Positions 1 to 6,639 of a DNA stretch of 28,874 nt are shown here, piece by piece (position 1 is the first letter of the stretch; every line of letters begins with the position of its first letter). This DNA is from a virus. Position numbers and translations under genes: made by a program. Under the pieces are notes generated by a model, which was not told where the DNA came from, did no database searches, and saw only the letters and a program-made list of their open reading frames with translations. The stretch spans positions 1 to 28,874 of IMG/VR virus record IMGVR_UViG_3300042923_000311; one strand, written 5' to 3'.

Positions 1-12
1 GGAGTGATTTTG

Positions 13-189
13 ATGTTGAATCATTATGAACGAAAAGTGGCTCAAATACTTCAAAATGACATCACTATGGGCCGTGTTTCCGATGTGGCTGACATCGCCT
101 ATCGAACAAATAAAACAATTGAAGAGGTACAAGCTGCAGTAGATAAGGTGCGCCAAACACGTAAGATGGACGGAGGTCTACTTCCGTGA
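13..189 (+). CDS. Small hypothetical protein upstream of YolD-like gene
   Basis: Encodes 58 residues from the ATG at 13, which has a GGAG motif at 1-4 with eight bases between; a GTG at 4 in the same frame lies inside that motif and is less likely. The predicted protein is mostly helical and charged, with a stretch (ending VADIAYRTNKTIEEV) that reads like a small helix-turn-helix or winged-helix fold. No known family is recognised. It overlaps the YolD-like gene by four bases (GTGA), so the two are translationally coupled. In YolD operons the upstream partner is usually a Y-family DNA polymerase (DinB/UvrX), which would lie left of the window. A role in that operon is inferred from position only. 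Confidence 0.7.
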   Translation: MLNHYERKVAQILQNDITMGRVSDVADIAYRTNKTIEEVQAAVDKVRQTRKMDGGLLP

Positions 190-539
190 AAAACAAACTG
201 ACCGAAGGAAGCAACATGCGTTGGGAGTCAATGAGGATGATCTTACCTGAGCAAAGAGAAGCACTCAAGCAAATGGAATTAGAGGATTATAAGGTTCCAA
301 AGCCGATACTTGATGAATACGAAATGCAAGAGATCGGAAACACCATACAGGATGCATATAAAGATCATAAACTGATTGAAATCACTTATTGGAAAGACGG
401 ATTTATTAAGAAGATAACAGGCAACGTTGCAAAGATCGACACTGTGTACCAAAGATTAAAAATGAACGACACGTTCGGCATCAGTTGGCAATATGACTTT
501 AAATATATTGTTGCTGTTCAGATTAGCGATGATGTCTGA
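186..539 (+). CDS. yolD: YolD-like protein
   Basis: A 117-residue YolD-family protein. The N-terminus shows the family signature KLTEGSNMRWESMRMILPEQ, followed by KVPKPILDEYEMQEI and a beta-rich C-terminal half with ITYWKDGFIKKITG, typical of this small family. The GTG start at 186 is preferred over ATG 216 because it keeps the KLT-GSN motif and has GGAGGT eight bases upstream. Family knowledge: YolD-like genes occur in SP-beta, in ICEs and in chromosomes next to Y-family polymerases (UvrX/UmuC-like) and belong to DNA-damage-induced operons; the biochemical role is poorly defined. Here it is the middle gene of a three-gene plus-strand operon. No LexA-type box is visible because the operon's promoter lies outside the window. 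Confidence 0.85.
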   Translation: MKNKLTEGSNMRWESMRMILPEQREALKQMELEDYKVPKPILDEYEMQEIGNTIQDAYKDHKLIEITYWKDGFIKKITGNVAKIDTVYQRLKMNDTFGISWQYDFKYIVAVQISDDV

Positions 540-864
540 GAAAGAAGCAATTGTTGCCACAGAATACGCTCTATTACCACTAGTTCTAAGGGCACTAAAC
601 CATGACCGTAAATTGTTTATGTCAGAGCAGCTAAAGTTTGATAAATACTATATAAAAATAATTGAAATAGCCATGAGAAGATGTGAAAAAGACATCATTG
701 CCACAACGAAAGAGTTGTTCCTCTGCCATATGCATGTACATGTGCTTGATTGGCTAAACGTAAAAGTTAAAGTCCGGGGAGAGGAGTTTAATTTGGAATT
801 GCAAAAGCCTGTGGCCATGGAGTGGATTACCGAAAGAACAAGGCAATACTTATCCCTTTATTAG
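529..864 (+). CDS. Hypothetical protein, third gene of the YolD operon
   Basis: Encodes about 111 residues from tandem ATG codons at 529 and 532 that overlap the end of the YolD-like gene. The open frame extends back to 493, but an earlier start would overlap yolD more for no gain. No strong ribosome site is seen, so expression probably depends on coupling to yolD. The protein is mostly helical, moderately basic, and has no signal peptide or membrane segment. I do not recognise a family; small helical proteins of similar size often follow yolD in Bacillota. Its stop codon (862-864) lies inside the terminator hairpin that ends this operon. Confidence 0.7.
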   Translation: MMSEKEAIVATEYALLPLVLRALNHDRKLFMSEQLKFDKYYIKIIEIAMRRCEKDIIATTKELFLCHMHVHVLDWLNVKVKVRGEEFNLELQKPVAMEWITERTRQYLSLY

Positions 865-874
865 GGATTTTTTT
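852..874 (+). terminator. Rho-independent terminator of the plus-strand YolD operon
   Basis: ATCCCT and AGGGAT form a 6-bp stem around loop TTATT, followed at once by a run of T. The stop codon of the third operon gene lies at the start of the right arm. It faces the minus-strand terminator at 882-913, so the two operons are closed off from each other. Confidence 0.85.
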
Positions 875-881
875 ATGCACG

Positions 882-913
882 AAAAAGGGGAGACCACGCA
901 TTCGCAGTCTCCC
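882..913 (-). terminator. Rho-independent terminator closing the minus-strand late transcript and tRNA-like RNA
   Basis: On the minus strand GGGAGAC (913-907) pairs with GTCTCCC (894-888) as a perfect 7-bp stem with a 12-nt loop, followed by C and five T (886-882). It lies about 40 bases beyond the tRNA-like domain and is the first strong terminator after the holin gene, so it probably sets the 3' end of both the late mRNA and the structured RNA. Confidence 0.85.
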
Positions 914-950
914 ATGTGGTGAAGTTGCTAAAGTAATAAACATTCTCCAA

Positions 951-1208
951 ATGAACCAGGCAAGGATTTGCACCTTGCATGTTTAACCATAACCGTTTGT
1001 GATGGATGCAAGGTCTTACATATAATAACCGATTTACGTTACAGGCGGCTTCATTTATTGCAAGAGTTAATCTTGCTACCATCCTAAAATGCCGTATGTC
1101 CCTTATGCATAAATCAGTCTTTCTAAGGCTCTTGCAACCTATAAGAAACCAAAGCCTTACATTGGTTAAACTACGTTGTACCGTCTACCTATTCCGGCAC
1201 AGGTTCAC
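951..1208 (-). ncRNA. tRNA-like structured RNA with pseudoknot-capable insert
   Basis: No gene of either strand fits this 375-bp gap, but the minus strand folds into a tRNA outline. GTGAACC (1208-1202) pairs with GGTTCAT (957-951) as a 7-bp acceptor-like stem, with T8 G9-type linker bases (1201-1200). A D-arm follows: TGCCG (1199-1195), loop GAATAGGTAGA, CGGTA (1183-1179), very close to leucine tRNA D-arms. GTTTAACCA (1171-1163) pairs with TGGTTAAAC (989-981), nine pairs where the anticodon stem should be. The T-arm is CAAGG, loop TGCAAAT, CCTTG (977-961). The insert of about 170 nt contains TAAGGCT (1159-1153) matching AGCCTTA (1130-1124) and hairpin GCAAGA/TCTTGC (1076-1060). There is no encoded CCA and no normal anticodon arm. 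It resembles the phage tRNA-like classes described by comparative genomics (TLS-PK type); assignment to a family is inference. Confidence 0.72.
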
Positions 1209-1237
1209 AGCTGTTGACAGCCCAGTAACTGTAATTA

Positions 1238-1246
1238 ATTATATCA
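1238..1246 (-). promoter_or_regulatory. Possible extended -10 promoter for the tRNA-like RNA
   Basis: The minus strand carries TGATATAAT, a perfect extended -10 (TGnTATAAT), 30 bases before the acceptor-like stem. No good -35 is found at the usual distance, since that place is occupied by the hairpin at 1260-1274. A start near 1231 would give an RNA of about 350 nt ending at the terminator at 882. The RNA could also come only from the late operon. Confidence 0.45.
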
Positions 1247-1259
1247 CATTTTTATGTAT

Positions 1260-1274
1260 CCCGGCATAGCCGGG
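1260..1274 (-). other. Hairpin just after the holin stop codon
   Basis: Perfect 6-bp GC stem CCCGGC/GCCGGG with a 3-nt loop, 14 bases beyond the holin stop. It lacks a T-run on either strand, so it is not a standard terminator. It may protect the 3' end of the late mRNA or mark processing between the mRNA and the tRNA-like RNA. Confidence 0.5.
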
Positions 1275-1288
1275 TATAAATCATTATG

Positions 1289-1693
1289 TCATTTCTGTGC
1301 AGTTGGTGATTGAACTGCATCGCTACCTGGTACCGTCTGCTGAACTTCCTGAGTAACCTCTTTTATTTCTTCAAAGCCTGCTTTTTCACCAGTTGTAATG
1401 AGCTGAGCAACCTGTTCTTTAGTTACCTTAAATCCTTTCTTTTGTGCGTATTCAGCGATTACTGAAGCGCTCTTGTCAATCGTCTCCGGCGATGTCAGTA
1501 CCTCTTTAGCGGCGTCCTTCACGTCCTGTACTAGCTTTTCGAGCACAGGTTTACTCTGCACAAAAGCTTCAGCTTTTTTAATCTTCGCAAGATCAATATG
1601 ATGCTTGATGTAAATAATAAAAAAGCCACCAGCGACGGTGACAACTGCCTTTACTGTATCTGTAAGACCTGAAGATAGAATTGTTTGTAACAT
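1289..1693 (-). CDS. Phage holin, LLH family
   Basis: A 134-residue holin of the LLH family. It forms membrane lesions at the end of infection that let the endolysin reach the cell wall. A single N-terminal membrane segment lies at about residues 12-30 (VKAVVTVAGGFFIIYI), followed by a long charged, helical cytoplasmic tail, as usual for this family. The ATG at 1693 has AAGGGAGAG eight bases upstream. It is the last protein gene of the late operon, directly after the endolysin gene. A second small membrane peptide gene (2443-2655) lies before the endolysin, giving a two-holin arrangement common in phages of Gram-positive bacteria. Confidence 0.85.
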   Translation of the reverse strand: MLQTILSSGLTDTVKAVVTVAGGFFIIYIKHHIDLAKIKKAEAFVQSKPVLEKLVQDVKDAAKEVLTSPETIDKSASVIAEYAQKKGFKVTKEQVAQLITTGEKAGFEEIKEVTQEVQQTVPGSDAVQSPTAQK

Positions 1694-1711
1694 GTGAATC
1701 TCTCCCTTATT

Positions 1712-2410
1712 TTAAAATAATGTAGCCCAAGTTTTTTCACCGACTTGACCGTCTGCAATGAGATTGTGGCGTTTCTGATAAGCACGTACAGCTGCCGCTG
1801 TCTTAGGACCATACACGCCGTCCGCTTTCAGTCCTACAGCGTTTTGCACACGCTGAACATCCTTGCCTTTGTTGCCGATCGTCAGCACGTGTCCTGGATA
1901 CTTGACCGTGGACACCTTGGACACTACTTTCTTGATGACCTTTTTAACCTTGCTGATGGGCTTTGCGTCGAAGCGTTCCAAGTCATTCACTTTGATGGTT
2001 GCAATCAGCTTGTCCGCATAAGACGGATCCGTGGCATAGCCCGCAGCTTGGATAGCGTTAGCGGCCTTTGCATAGTCCGTCTGTCCAATCACTGCCTTAT
2101 ACCGTGCCTGCTTGTACAGCACAACAAGATCAAGGATCGACTCGTAATAGGTCGGGTACTTGCGGAATTTAGCGATAATCTTATACCAACCACGCTTTGC
2201 AGAGTGCTCTGAGGTCGTCATGATGACCGACTGACCACGGTAAGCGCCTTTTACGCCAAACAAATTATCTCCTTTCTCCGCAAGCCCTGACGCGCCCCAT
2301 GCAGATTCTAGCGCGGCCTGAGCGATAATGATCGACGGCAGCACCTTATTGGCGTTACCTGCTTTCTGCGCATAGCCACTGATTGCCTTGATGAATGAAT
2401 CTTTACTCAT
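1712..2410 (-). CDS. Endolysin: glucosaminidase-type muramidase with peptidoglycan-binding domain
   Basis: A 232-residue cell-wall hydrolase. Residues about 5-150 match the mannosyl-glycoprotein endo-beta-N-acetylglucosaminidase family (flagellar FlgJ-like): ISGYAQKAG, then IIIAQAALESAWGASGLA with the likely catalytic Glu, and NLFGVKG. A basic linker rich in Lys and Val (about 152-165) leads to a C-terminal PG_binding_1 domain (about 170-232) with VQRVQNAVG, KADGVYGPKTAAAVRAYQ and DGQVGEKTWATLF. There is no signal peptide, so export depends on the holins. The ATG at 2410 has GGAGGG upstream. It sits between the BhlA-like gene and the LLH holin gene as the core of the lysis cassette. The cleaved bond (glucosaminidase or muramidase) cannot be decided from sequence. 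Confidence 0.9.
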   Translation of the reverse strand: MSKDSFIKAISGYAQKAGNANKVLPSIIIAQAALESAWGASGLAEKGDNLFGVKGAYRGQSVIMTTSEHSAKRGWYKIIAKFRKYPTYYESILDLVVLYKQARYKAVIGQTDYAKAANAIQAAGYATDPSYADKLIATIKVNDLERFDAKPISKVKKVIKKVVSKVSTVKYPGHVLTIGNKGKDVQRVQNAVGLKADGVYGPKTAAAVRAYQKRHNLIADGQVGEKTWATLF

Positions 2411-2442
2411 TGCTTATCCCTCCAATAAAAGTAAAAACATGC

Positions 2443-2655
2443 TTAGTGCATGCGCTCCTCAATTCCATCTAGCTTTGTCACGATCAAATCGTACTTCTGT
2501 GAAAACTCACTAAGGACTTGGTTCTGATCGTTAATCACCTTATCCAACCGTTCTTCTCGCTCATGTGCTTCCTTACGATAACTGTATAGAAGCCACACAA
2601 AAAGGACCGCGAACGGTCCTTGGGTAATAAAATATTGTAGTGTGTTCCCATCCAC
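2443..2655 (-). CDS. bhlA: BhlA/UviB-like holin-like peptide
   Basis: A 70-residue peptide of the BhlA/UviB family. It has one N-terminal membrane segment (about residues 10-25, GPFAVLFVWLLYSYRKEAHE) and a charged, coiled-coil C-terminal part, the classic layout of this family. These peptides act as holins or holin partners and are also linked to bacteriocin release. The start is GTG at 2655, the only in-frame start that keeps the usual length, with GGTGAT six bases upstream. It precedes the endolysin gene in the lysis cassette. Confidence 0.85.
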   Translation of the reverse strand: MDGNTLQYFITQGPFAVLFVWLLYSYRKEAHEREERLDKVINDQNQVLSEFSQKYDLIVTKLDGIEERMH

Positions 2656-2672
2656 CCCAGATCACCGCCCCG

Positions 2673-2897
2673 TTATGCTTGTGCACTTCCTACTAGCGTT
2701 TGAACCGCAGGTGCAATTAGTGCATTGATTTGATCCACATTGCCACCTGCTGCCGTAAACTGTTCCATAGTAATCTTTACACTGCCGTTAAAAAACTCAC
2801 CGGTGCTGTCATTGCGGCCGTTAAAAGCCAATAAAAAACCTGTGATATTTCTTGATGCATCGTAAACTGGATTGATACTTGTAAATTGATAGTTCAT
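2673..2897 (-). CDS. Small hypothetical phage protein downstream of tail genes
   Basis: A 74-residue protein with an excellent ribosome site (AGGAGG seven bases before ATG 2897). The N-terminal two thirds look beta-rich (YQFTSINPVYDASRNITGFL), the C-terminal third is a helix with Ala and Gln. No family is recognised with confidence. Its place between tail-tip and lysis genes suggests a small accessory virion or tail-associated protein. It is followed within 20 bases by the BhlA-like gene. Confidence 0.75.
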   Translation of the reverse strand: MNYQFTSINPVYDASRNITGFLLAFNGRNDSTGEFFNGSVKITMEQFTAAGGNVDQINALIAPAVQTLVGSAQA

Positions 2898-2924
2898 GAG
2901 TGATTCCTCCTAAAATTTTGTATT

Positions 2925-2946
2925 AAAAAAACGCCTTACTTGGCGC
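2925..2946 (-). terminator. Short intra-operon terminator-like hairpin
   Basis: CGCC (2945-2942) and GGCG (2935-2932) enclose the 6-nt loop AAGTAA that contains the stop codon of the upstream gene, followed by seven T (2931-2925). The stem is short (four GC pairs plus a G-T pair), so it is probably partial and reduces rather than stops read-through into the lysis genes. Confidence 0.55.
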
Positions 2947-3142
2947 TGTCTTTTGGTTTGTCAGTTTTCACATTTTTCGCTTGCTCGTCTTTTAATTTTT
3001 GATTCTCAGCCTCAAGCTCATCAATGCGCTTGTCTGCAGCTTTATATACCGCTGAAAGCCGCGCATTCTCTACCTCCAGATTTGCTATTTTAACTCCGAG
3101 TGTCTGAACCTGATCATTTGCGTTATACGTGATATTTGCCAT
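2936..3142 (-). CDS. Small coiled-coil protein after the tail-tip gene
   Basis: A 68-residue protein. The middle (about residues 12-55) is a clear heptad-repeat coiled coil (LGVKIANLEVENARLSAVY, then DELEAENQKLKDEQ) and the C-terminus is Lys/Asp-rich and probably disordered. A GGAG lies 11 bases before ATG 3142, overlapping the end of the preceding tail gene. Small coiled-coil genes in this position are common in Gram-positive siphoviruses and may be tail-tip accessory or oligomerisation proteins. Function unknown. Confidence 0.75.
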   Translation of the reverse strand: MANITYNANDQVQTLGVKIANLEVENARLSAVYKAADKRIDELEAENQKLKDEQAKNVKTDKPKDSAK

Positions 3143-3145
3143 TTA

Positions 3146-5875
3146 TTATGCAGCTCCTTCGAGTAATGAGATTCGTGATTCAAGTTCTGCTATTTTTAAG
3201 ACGTCTTGTTGGTGCAATCCGGTTAGTTCCTGGATTGATTTGATTGCGATAAATATTGAAGAATAAAGATTAACACCTTGCCGGTTATAATCAATAAATT
3301 CTTCTGGTAGATTATAGTCTTCGCCGATGATCGCACCATATATTTCCTTAATTTGACCAGACTCTATTTGGCTTTTGTACTTAAATTTGTAGACATCTAA
3401 GGAATTGATAAGGGAAAGACCGATGTTATCATCAAGTGCAGTTATATCGGTTTTTAATTCTACACGTGACGTATTTACGAAACCATGCTGTGAATACATA
3501 GTTCCGCTTGTTTCTACTACAGTAGGACTCATATGGGATTCGTTTCCATCTTCCCCATGAACACGTACACCATCAGAAGGCTGTACATTTGTCCAATCTC
3601 CATAGGTATCACTAGCTTGTAAGTAACCGTTTTTTATCCAAACGTCAGAGGTATTATAATGTTGATGAAATCCATTAGAATCTAGCCATGTTTGATAACC
3701 ATTCGCATTCTGATAGAAGCTAGAACCAGTAATATTCACCCCAGTGATAGTACCATCTACGAACAGATCACCACGTAATGCTCTTCGTATAAGAATATTA
3801 TCAACATAAATATTTCCTCCAGAGTTGTTAGAACCTTGCCATGAAACTCCTATTTGAACATACGCAGTATTTGCCGGTGCTCCATTCATATTAATGGTCC
3901 CTGAATGGTGCGACCAATCTTGTTTAAGTGTTGACTCTGCTAACCGTGGCCACCAACTCAATCCATTACCGTTGGCATCAAACGCATGTAGTAAAAGCGC
4001 TACTGTTCCTTGCTGACTTGTATTACCCCATTTAACATCAAATTCCCCAACGAATGAATCACCGTTGCTCACTGGTATCAACGGCGTATTCATCCATCTA
4101 TCTGCATTTCCGCTTGCTTGGCTAGGAATTGTCACTACATTATTTGAGTAATTTCTATATGTTCCAGCGCCTGCTGTCTTTGTAGGATTAGCCACTACCA
4201 CAGCATTTTGCCAGTATTTTGCTATTTGCCCAACGGTGTCCTTTTCAAAATCACCATTTGCACAATAATTATTAAAGTCTCCAATAATAATAGATCCAGC
4301 GTCTATATGTGCTCCCGTGATATTTACACCAGTAATATTACCCGCTGTCACGTTTCCAAGATCAGCCGCTATTGCAGACAACTGAGTCACGTTTAACTTT
4401 GTCGCGCTGACACTCTCAATCATGGCATCGGTAATCACTGCATTGTCGATTGTCGTCTGTCCGGTGATATGGACTTTCTGTCCGGCAATCAGGATTGATT
4501 CGGTGCTTACATTGATTTGGTTGATCACATCATTTTCCTTAACACGAATATTGATGTCATCCTGCATTTGCATGATTTGCGTGCCTATATTTCCTGTTGC
4601 TGCGACAGCCGCATTAGCTTGATTAATGGCATCTGTCGCGTCTTGCTGCGCTTGAGCAACTGATTGATCAACACCATTTATATCAATGTCTGTGACCCAT
4701 TCTAAACCGTTCCATGATTTAATAGCGATTGTGTAGTTATCGTTATCTGTAACATACCAACTATCTCCAACCTTCGGATCTGTAGGCTGGTCTTGTCCTC
4801 GATAAATTGTACTTTTACCGTCAGCAGAAGCGTATGCTGCATCGGCTTTAGAATTGGCTGATCTTGCAATAATGACCGCGTTATTGGCAGTTTTATTCGC
4901 AAAGATAATCGTATCTGTTCCGCGTGTTAGTATATTTCCAAGCGTATAAACAGGGGGAGTATTAGGATCAGCATAATCTTTGATCTCGACTACGCGAATA
5001 GATGCGTTAATACCCCATGGATCGATTTTCACGAAGCAATAATCGCCAAGTTGGATATCTTGGATTCCCATTTTCTTAACTTGTGTATAGTTAAATGACA
5101 AGCTAATCGGGATGGAATCATTTAATGCTGCTTTTGCTTCATTCATCAGTGTGTCATTATCAAAGCAATTGTCATCTGTCACCGGATTGGCAGCCTTGAT
5201 CCCATATACAGATGCTAGCGGGCTTGTATACTCAATCTGAGCAGCGTACGTTCCATCTTCATATTGATGGCCGAAACCTTTGATATACGTTCGCAGTGAC
5301 GATGTATCAATCGTATTCGTTGGACTCACAAGATTCATTTTGTATCTAAACTGATTGTCCGTTTTTCGGGCGATTTGCTGTGCAATGATTATTTGATTTC
5401 CATTCACCGCGAATTCAGTTCCAAAGTCGGTCATGACCTGCTGAAAAAGAGAGAGCGAATCGCTGTTGCCAAAGCTATTTGCTGCAAAAGTTGCTGCAAT
5501 TCCGGCCGTATCAACAGAATAAGAATAACCTGTTCCAGCTAGACAAAAATCGAGCATCTGCTGTATGGATAGATCACCTGATGTAGTTGTATAAATGAAG
5601 TTGCTGTCCAGATCTTCGAAAAATTTACTGATCGCCGTGCATTGTATCTGATTGGGAAGATTTTTTGTGACCTGCTTAATCACGTATTCTTCATCAAGAT
5701 AACCAAATACACATTGATTCTGTAATAGACCAAATGCATGTTGATTTTTTTGTGTGAGATAGACCGTTACTGTCAGCTGTTTAGTACCGTCTGTTCGCAT
5801 ATCTCGCTCAACTATATAATCAGTTAATCGTTCTCTTGTGCCAACTGGTGATCGAATATAAAGAGGTGTAAGCAT
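3146..5875 (-). CDS. Tail-tip protein: prophage endopeptidase-type tail with C-terminal S74 chaperone
   Basis: A 909-residue multi-domain tail-tip or receptor-binding protein. Residues about 1-330 resemble the prophage endopeptidase tail family (Tal/gp44-like hub). A helical, alanine-rich linker (about 410-440) precedes collagen-free repeats of the NITGVNITG type (about 510-530 and again near 700). Residues about 535-690 look like a jelly-roll carbohydrate-binding module (NGDFEKD, WQ). The last 110 residues carry the intramolecular chaperone/peptidase S74 signature (TSRVELKTDI, then YGAIIGED and a terminal leucine-zipper helix), with the Ser-Lys pair expected for self-cleavage. The gene overlaps dit by one base (TAATG). 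It follows Dit and the tape measure gene, the standard order. Which part binds the receptor is inferred. Confidence 0.82.
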   Translation of the reverse strand: MLTPLYIRSPVGTRERLTDYIVERDMRTDGTKQLTVTVYLTQKNQHAFGLLQNQCVFGYLDEEYVIKQVTKNLPNQIQCTAISKFFEDLDSNFIYTTTSGDLSIQQMLDFCLAGTGYSYSVDTAGIAATFAANSFGNSDSLSLFQQVMTDFGTEFAVNGNQIIIAQQIARKTDNQFRYKMNLVSPTNTIDTSSLRTYIKGFGHQYEDGTYAAQIEYTSPLASVYGIKAANPVTDDNCFDNDTLMNEAKAALNDSIPISLSFNYTQVKKMGIQDIQLGDYCFVKIDPWGINASIRVVEIKDYADPNTPPVYTLGNILTRGTDTIIFANKTANNAVIIARSANSKADAAYASADGKSTIYRGQDQPTDPKVGDSWYVTDNDNYTIAIKSWNGLEWVTDIDINGVDQSVAQAQQDATDAINQANAAVAATGNIGTQIMQMQDDINIRVKENDVINQINVSTESILIAGQKVHITGQTTIDNAVITDAMIESVSATKLNVTQLSAIAADLGNVTAGNITGVNITGAHIDAGSIIIGDFNNYCANGDFEKDTVGQIAKYWQNAVVVANPTKTAGAGTYRNYSNNVVTIPSQASGNADRWMNTPLIPVSNGDSFVGEFDVKWGNTSQQGTVALLLHAFDANGNGLSWWPRLAESTLKQDWSHHSGTINMNGAPANTAYVQIGVSWQGSNNSGGNIYVDNILIRRALRGDLFVDGTITGVNITGSSFYQNANGYQTWLDSNGFHQHYNTSDVWIKNGYLQASDTYGDWTNVQPSDGVRVHGEDGNESHMSPTVVETSGTMYSQHGFVNTSRVELKTDITALDDNIGLSLINSLDVYKFKYKSQIESGQIKEIYGAIIGEDYNLPEEFIDYNRQGVNLYSSIFIAIKSIQELTGLHQQDVLKIAELESRISLLEGAA

Positions 5876-6639
5876 TAAACACTACCTCCTAAAAATAATT
5901 GTGTAAATTGGAAATCGATTTCAAATGAGCCTCCATAGCCGGAAACAGAAAAAGTATTTTGCCCTTTTGCCAAGCTAATGGATTGCCCGTTACAATTTCC
6001 ATAATCACTTACGCCATTTTTAAGCAGCTGGACATTTTTAAGTGTCAAAATATCATCTGTATCCATTGACGCATTGTACTGAAAGGATTCTCCCGTTGTA
6101 ATATTGTTGATTGTTAGATTGTTTGACGGGCCTTTCACTGTAATTAAAAAATCCGGCTGGCTTGAGTCAGTCGGATCAATCGGCATATCGCCATTATTGG
6201 TGATGATGAACGGGCTTCCTGTCTCTATTATAAGAACAGGATTAACATCCTCTGCAAATCCCCGGTAACAAGTAAACACAATTGTCGTATCACCATAAGG
6301 GCCCTTCTGAGCAAGATCGGAAAAAGATGTACATTTGACAAGCCATCGCTTGCTCGGATCCCTCATATCTGATATATAAAATTCTTCGTCACTACGAAAA
6401 ATTGAAAACACTTGATTACGAAGGCTAGTATAAGCAGCGAAACTTGCAGGACGTATACGTACCGGCATGGTGATGGTCCGCTCACCAAACGTTGTTTCTT
6501 GAACAACTAATCCGTTGGCGCCGGTAACTTGTGCCGTCACATGCCGATAATTCGGTGCTGAGACAATGAAATCCTGTGCCCATATGCCGAGAGGTTTCAA
6601 GTCATACTGTGTACCATCTAATCGTGTCACGAGTGGCAT
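5875..6639 (-). CDS. dit: Distal tail protein Dit
   Basis: A 254-residue Sipho_tail/Dit family protein. Dit forms a hexameric ring at the distal end of the tail tube and anchors the tail-tip hub. The N-terminal half fits the conserved Dit ring domain (FIVSAPNYRHV, TTFGERTITMPVRI, then FYISDMRDPSKRWLVKCTSFSD) and the C-terminal half is a beta-sandwich that could be galectin-like, as in SPP1 Dit. The length is close to the SPP1 protein. The ribosome site GGGAGGAATAGCTG precedes ATG 6639, which overlaps the end of the tape measure gene by one base. Position between tape measure and tail hub supports the call. Confidence 0.88.
   Translation of the reverse strand: MPLVTRLDGTQYDLKPLGIWAQDFIVSAPNYRHVTAQVTGANGLVVQETTFGERTITMPVRIRPASFAAYTSLRNQVFSIFRSDEEFYISDMRDPSKRWLVKCTSFSDLAQKGPYGDTTIVFTCYRGFAEDVNPVLIIETGSPFIITNNGDMPIDPTDSSQPDFLITVKGPSNNLTINNITTGESFQYNASMDTDDILTLKNVQLLKNGVSDYGNCNGQSISLAKGQNTFSVSGYGGSFEIDFQFTQLFLGGSV

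Noticed and set aside
873-1082. 69-residue minus-strand reading frame in the gap
   Set aside because: It runs through the terminator hairpin and T-arm, has no ribosome site and no family features; structured RNA explains the region better.
951-1208. tmRNA, or a tRNA gene with a group I intron
   Set aside because: No tag reading frame and a full canonical D-arm argue against tmRNA. For a split tRNA, the 9-bp closing stem, missing anticodon loop and missing group I core sequences do not fit; the insert is also short.
1214-1243. Plus-strand promoter with TTGACA and an AT-rich -10
   Set aside because: The -35 is perfect, but the -10 is poor at 16-18 spacing and it would transcribe antisense to the holin and lysin with no gene to serve. 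The -35 also lies next to the RNA's acceptor-like stem in a small inverted repeat.
875-1288. GOLLD or ROOL type large phage RNA
   Set aside because: These are usually 600-800 nt or more; this gap allows only about 350 nt between the promoter-like site and terminator.
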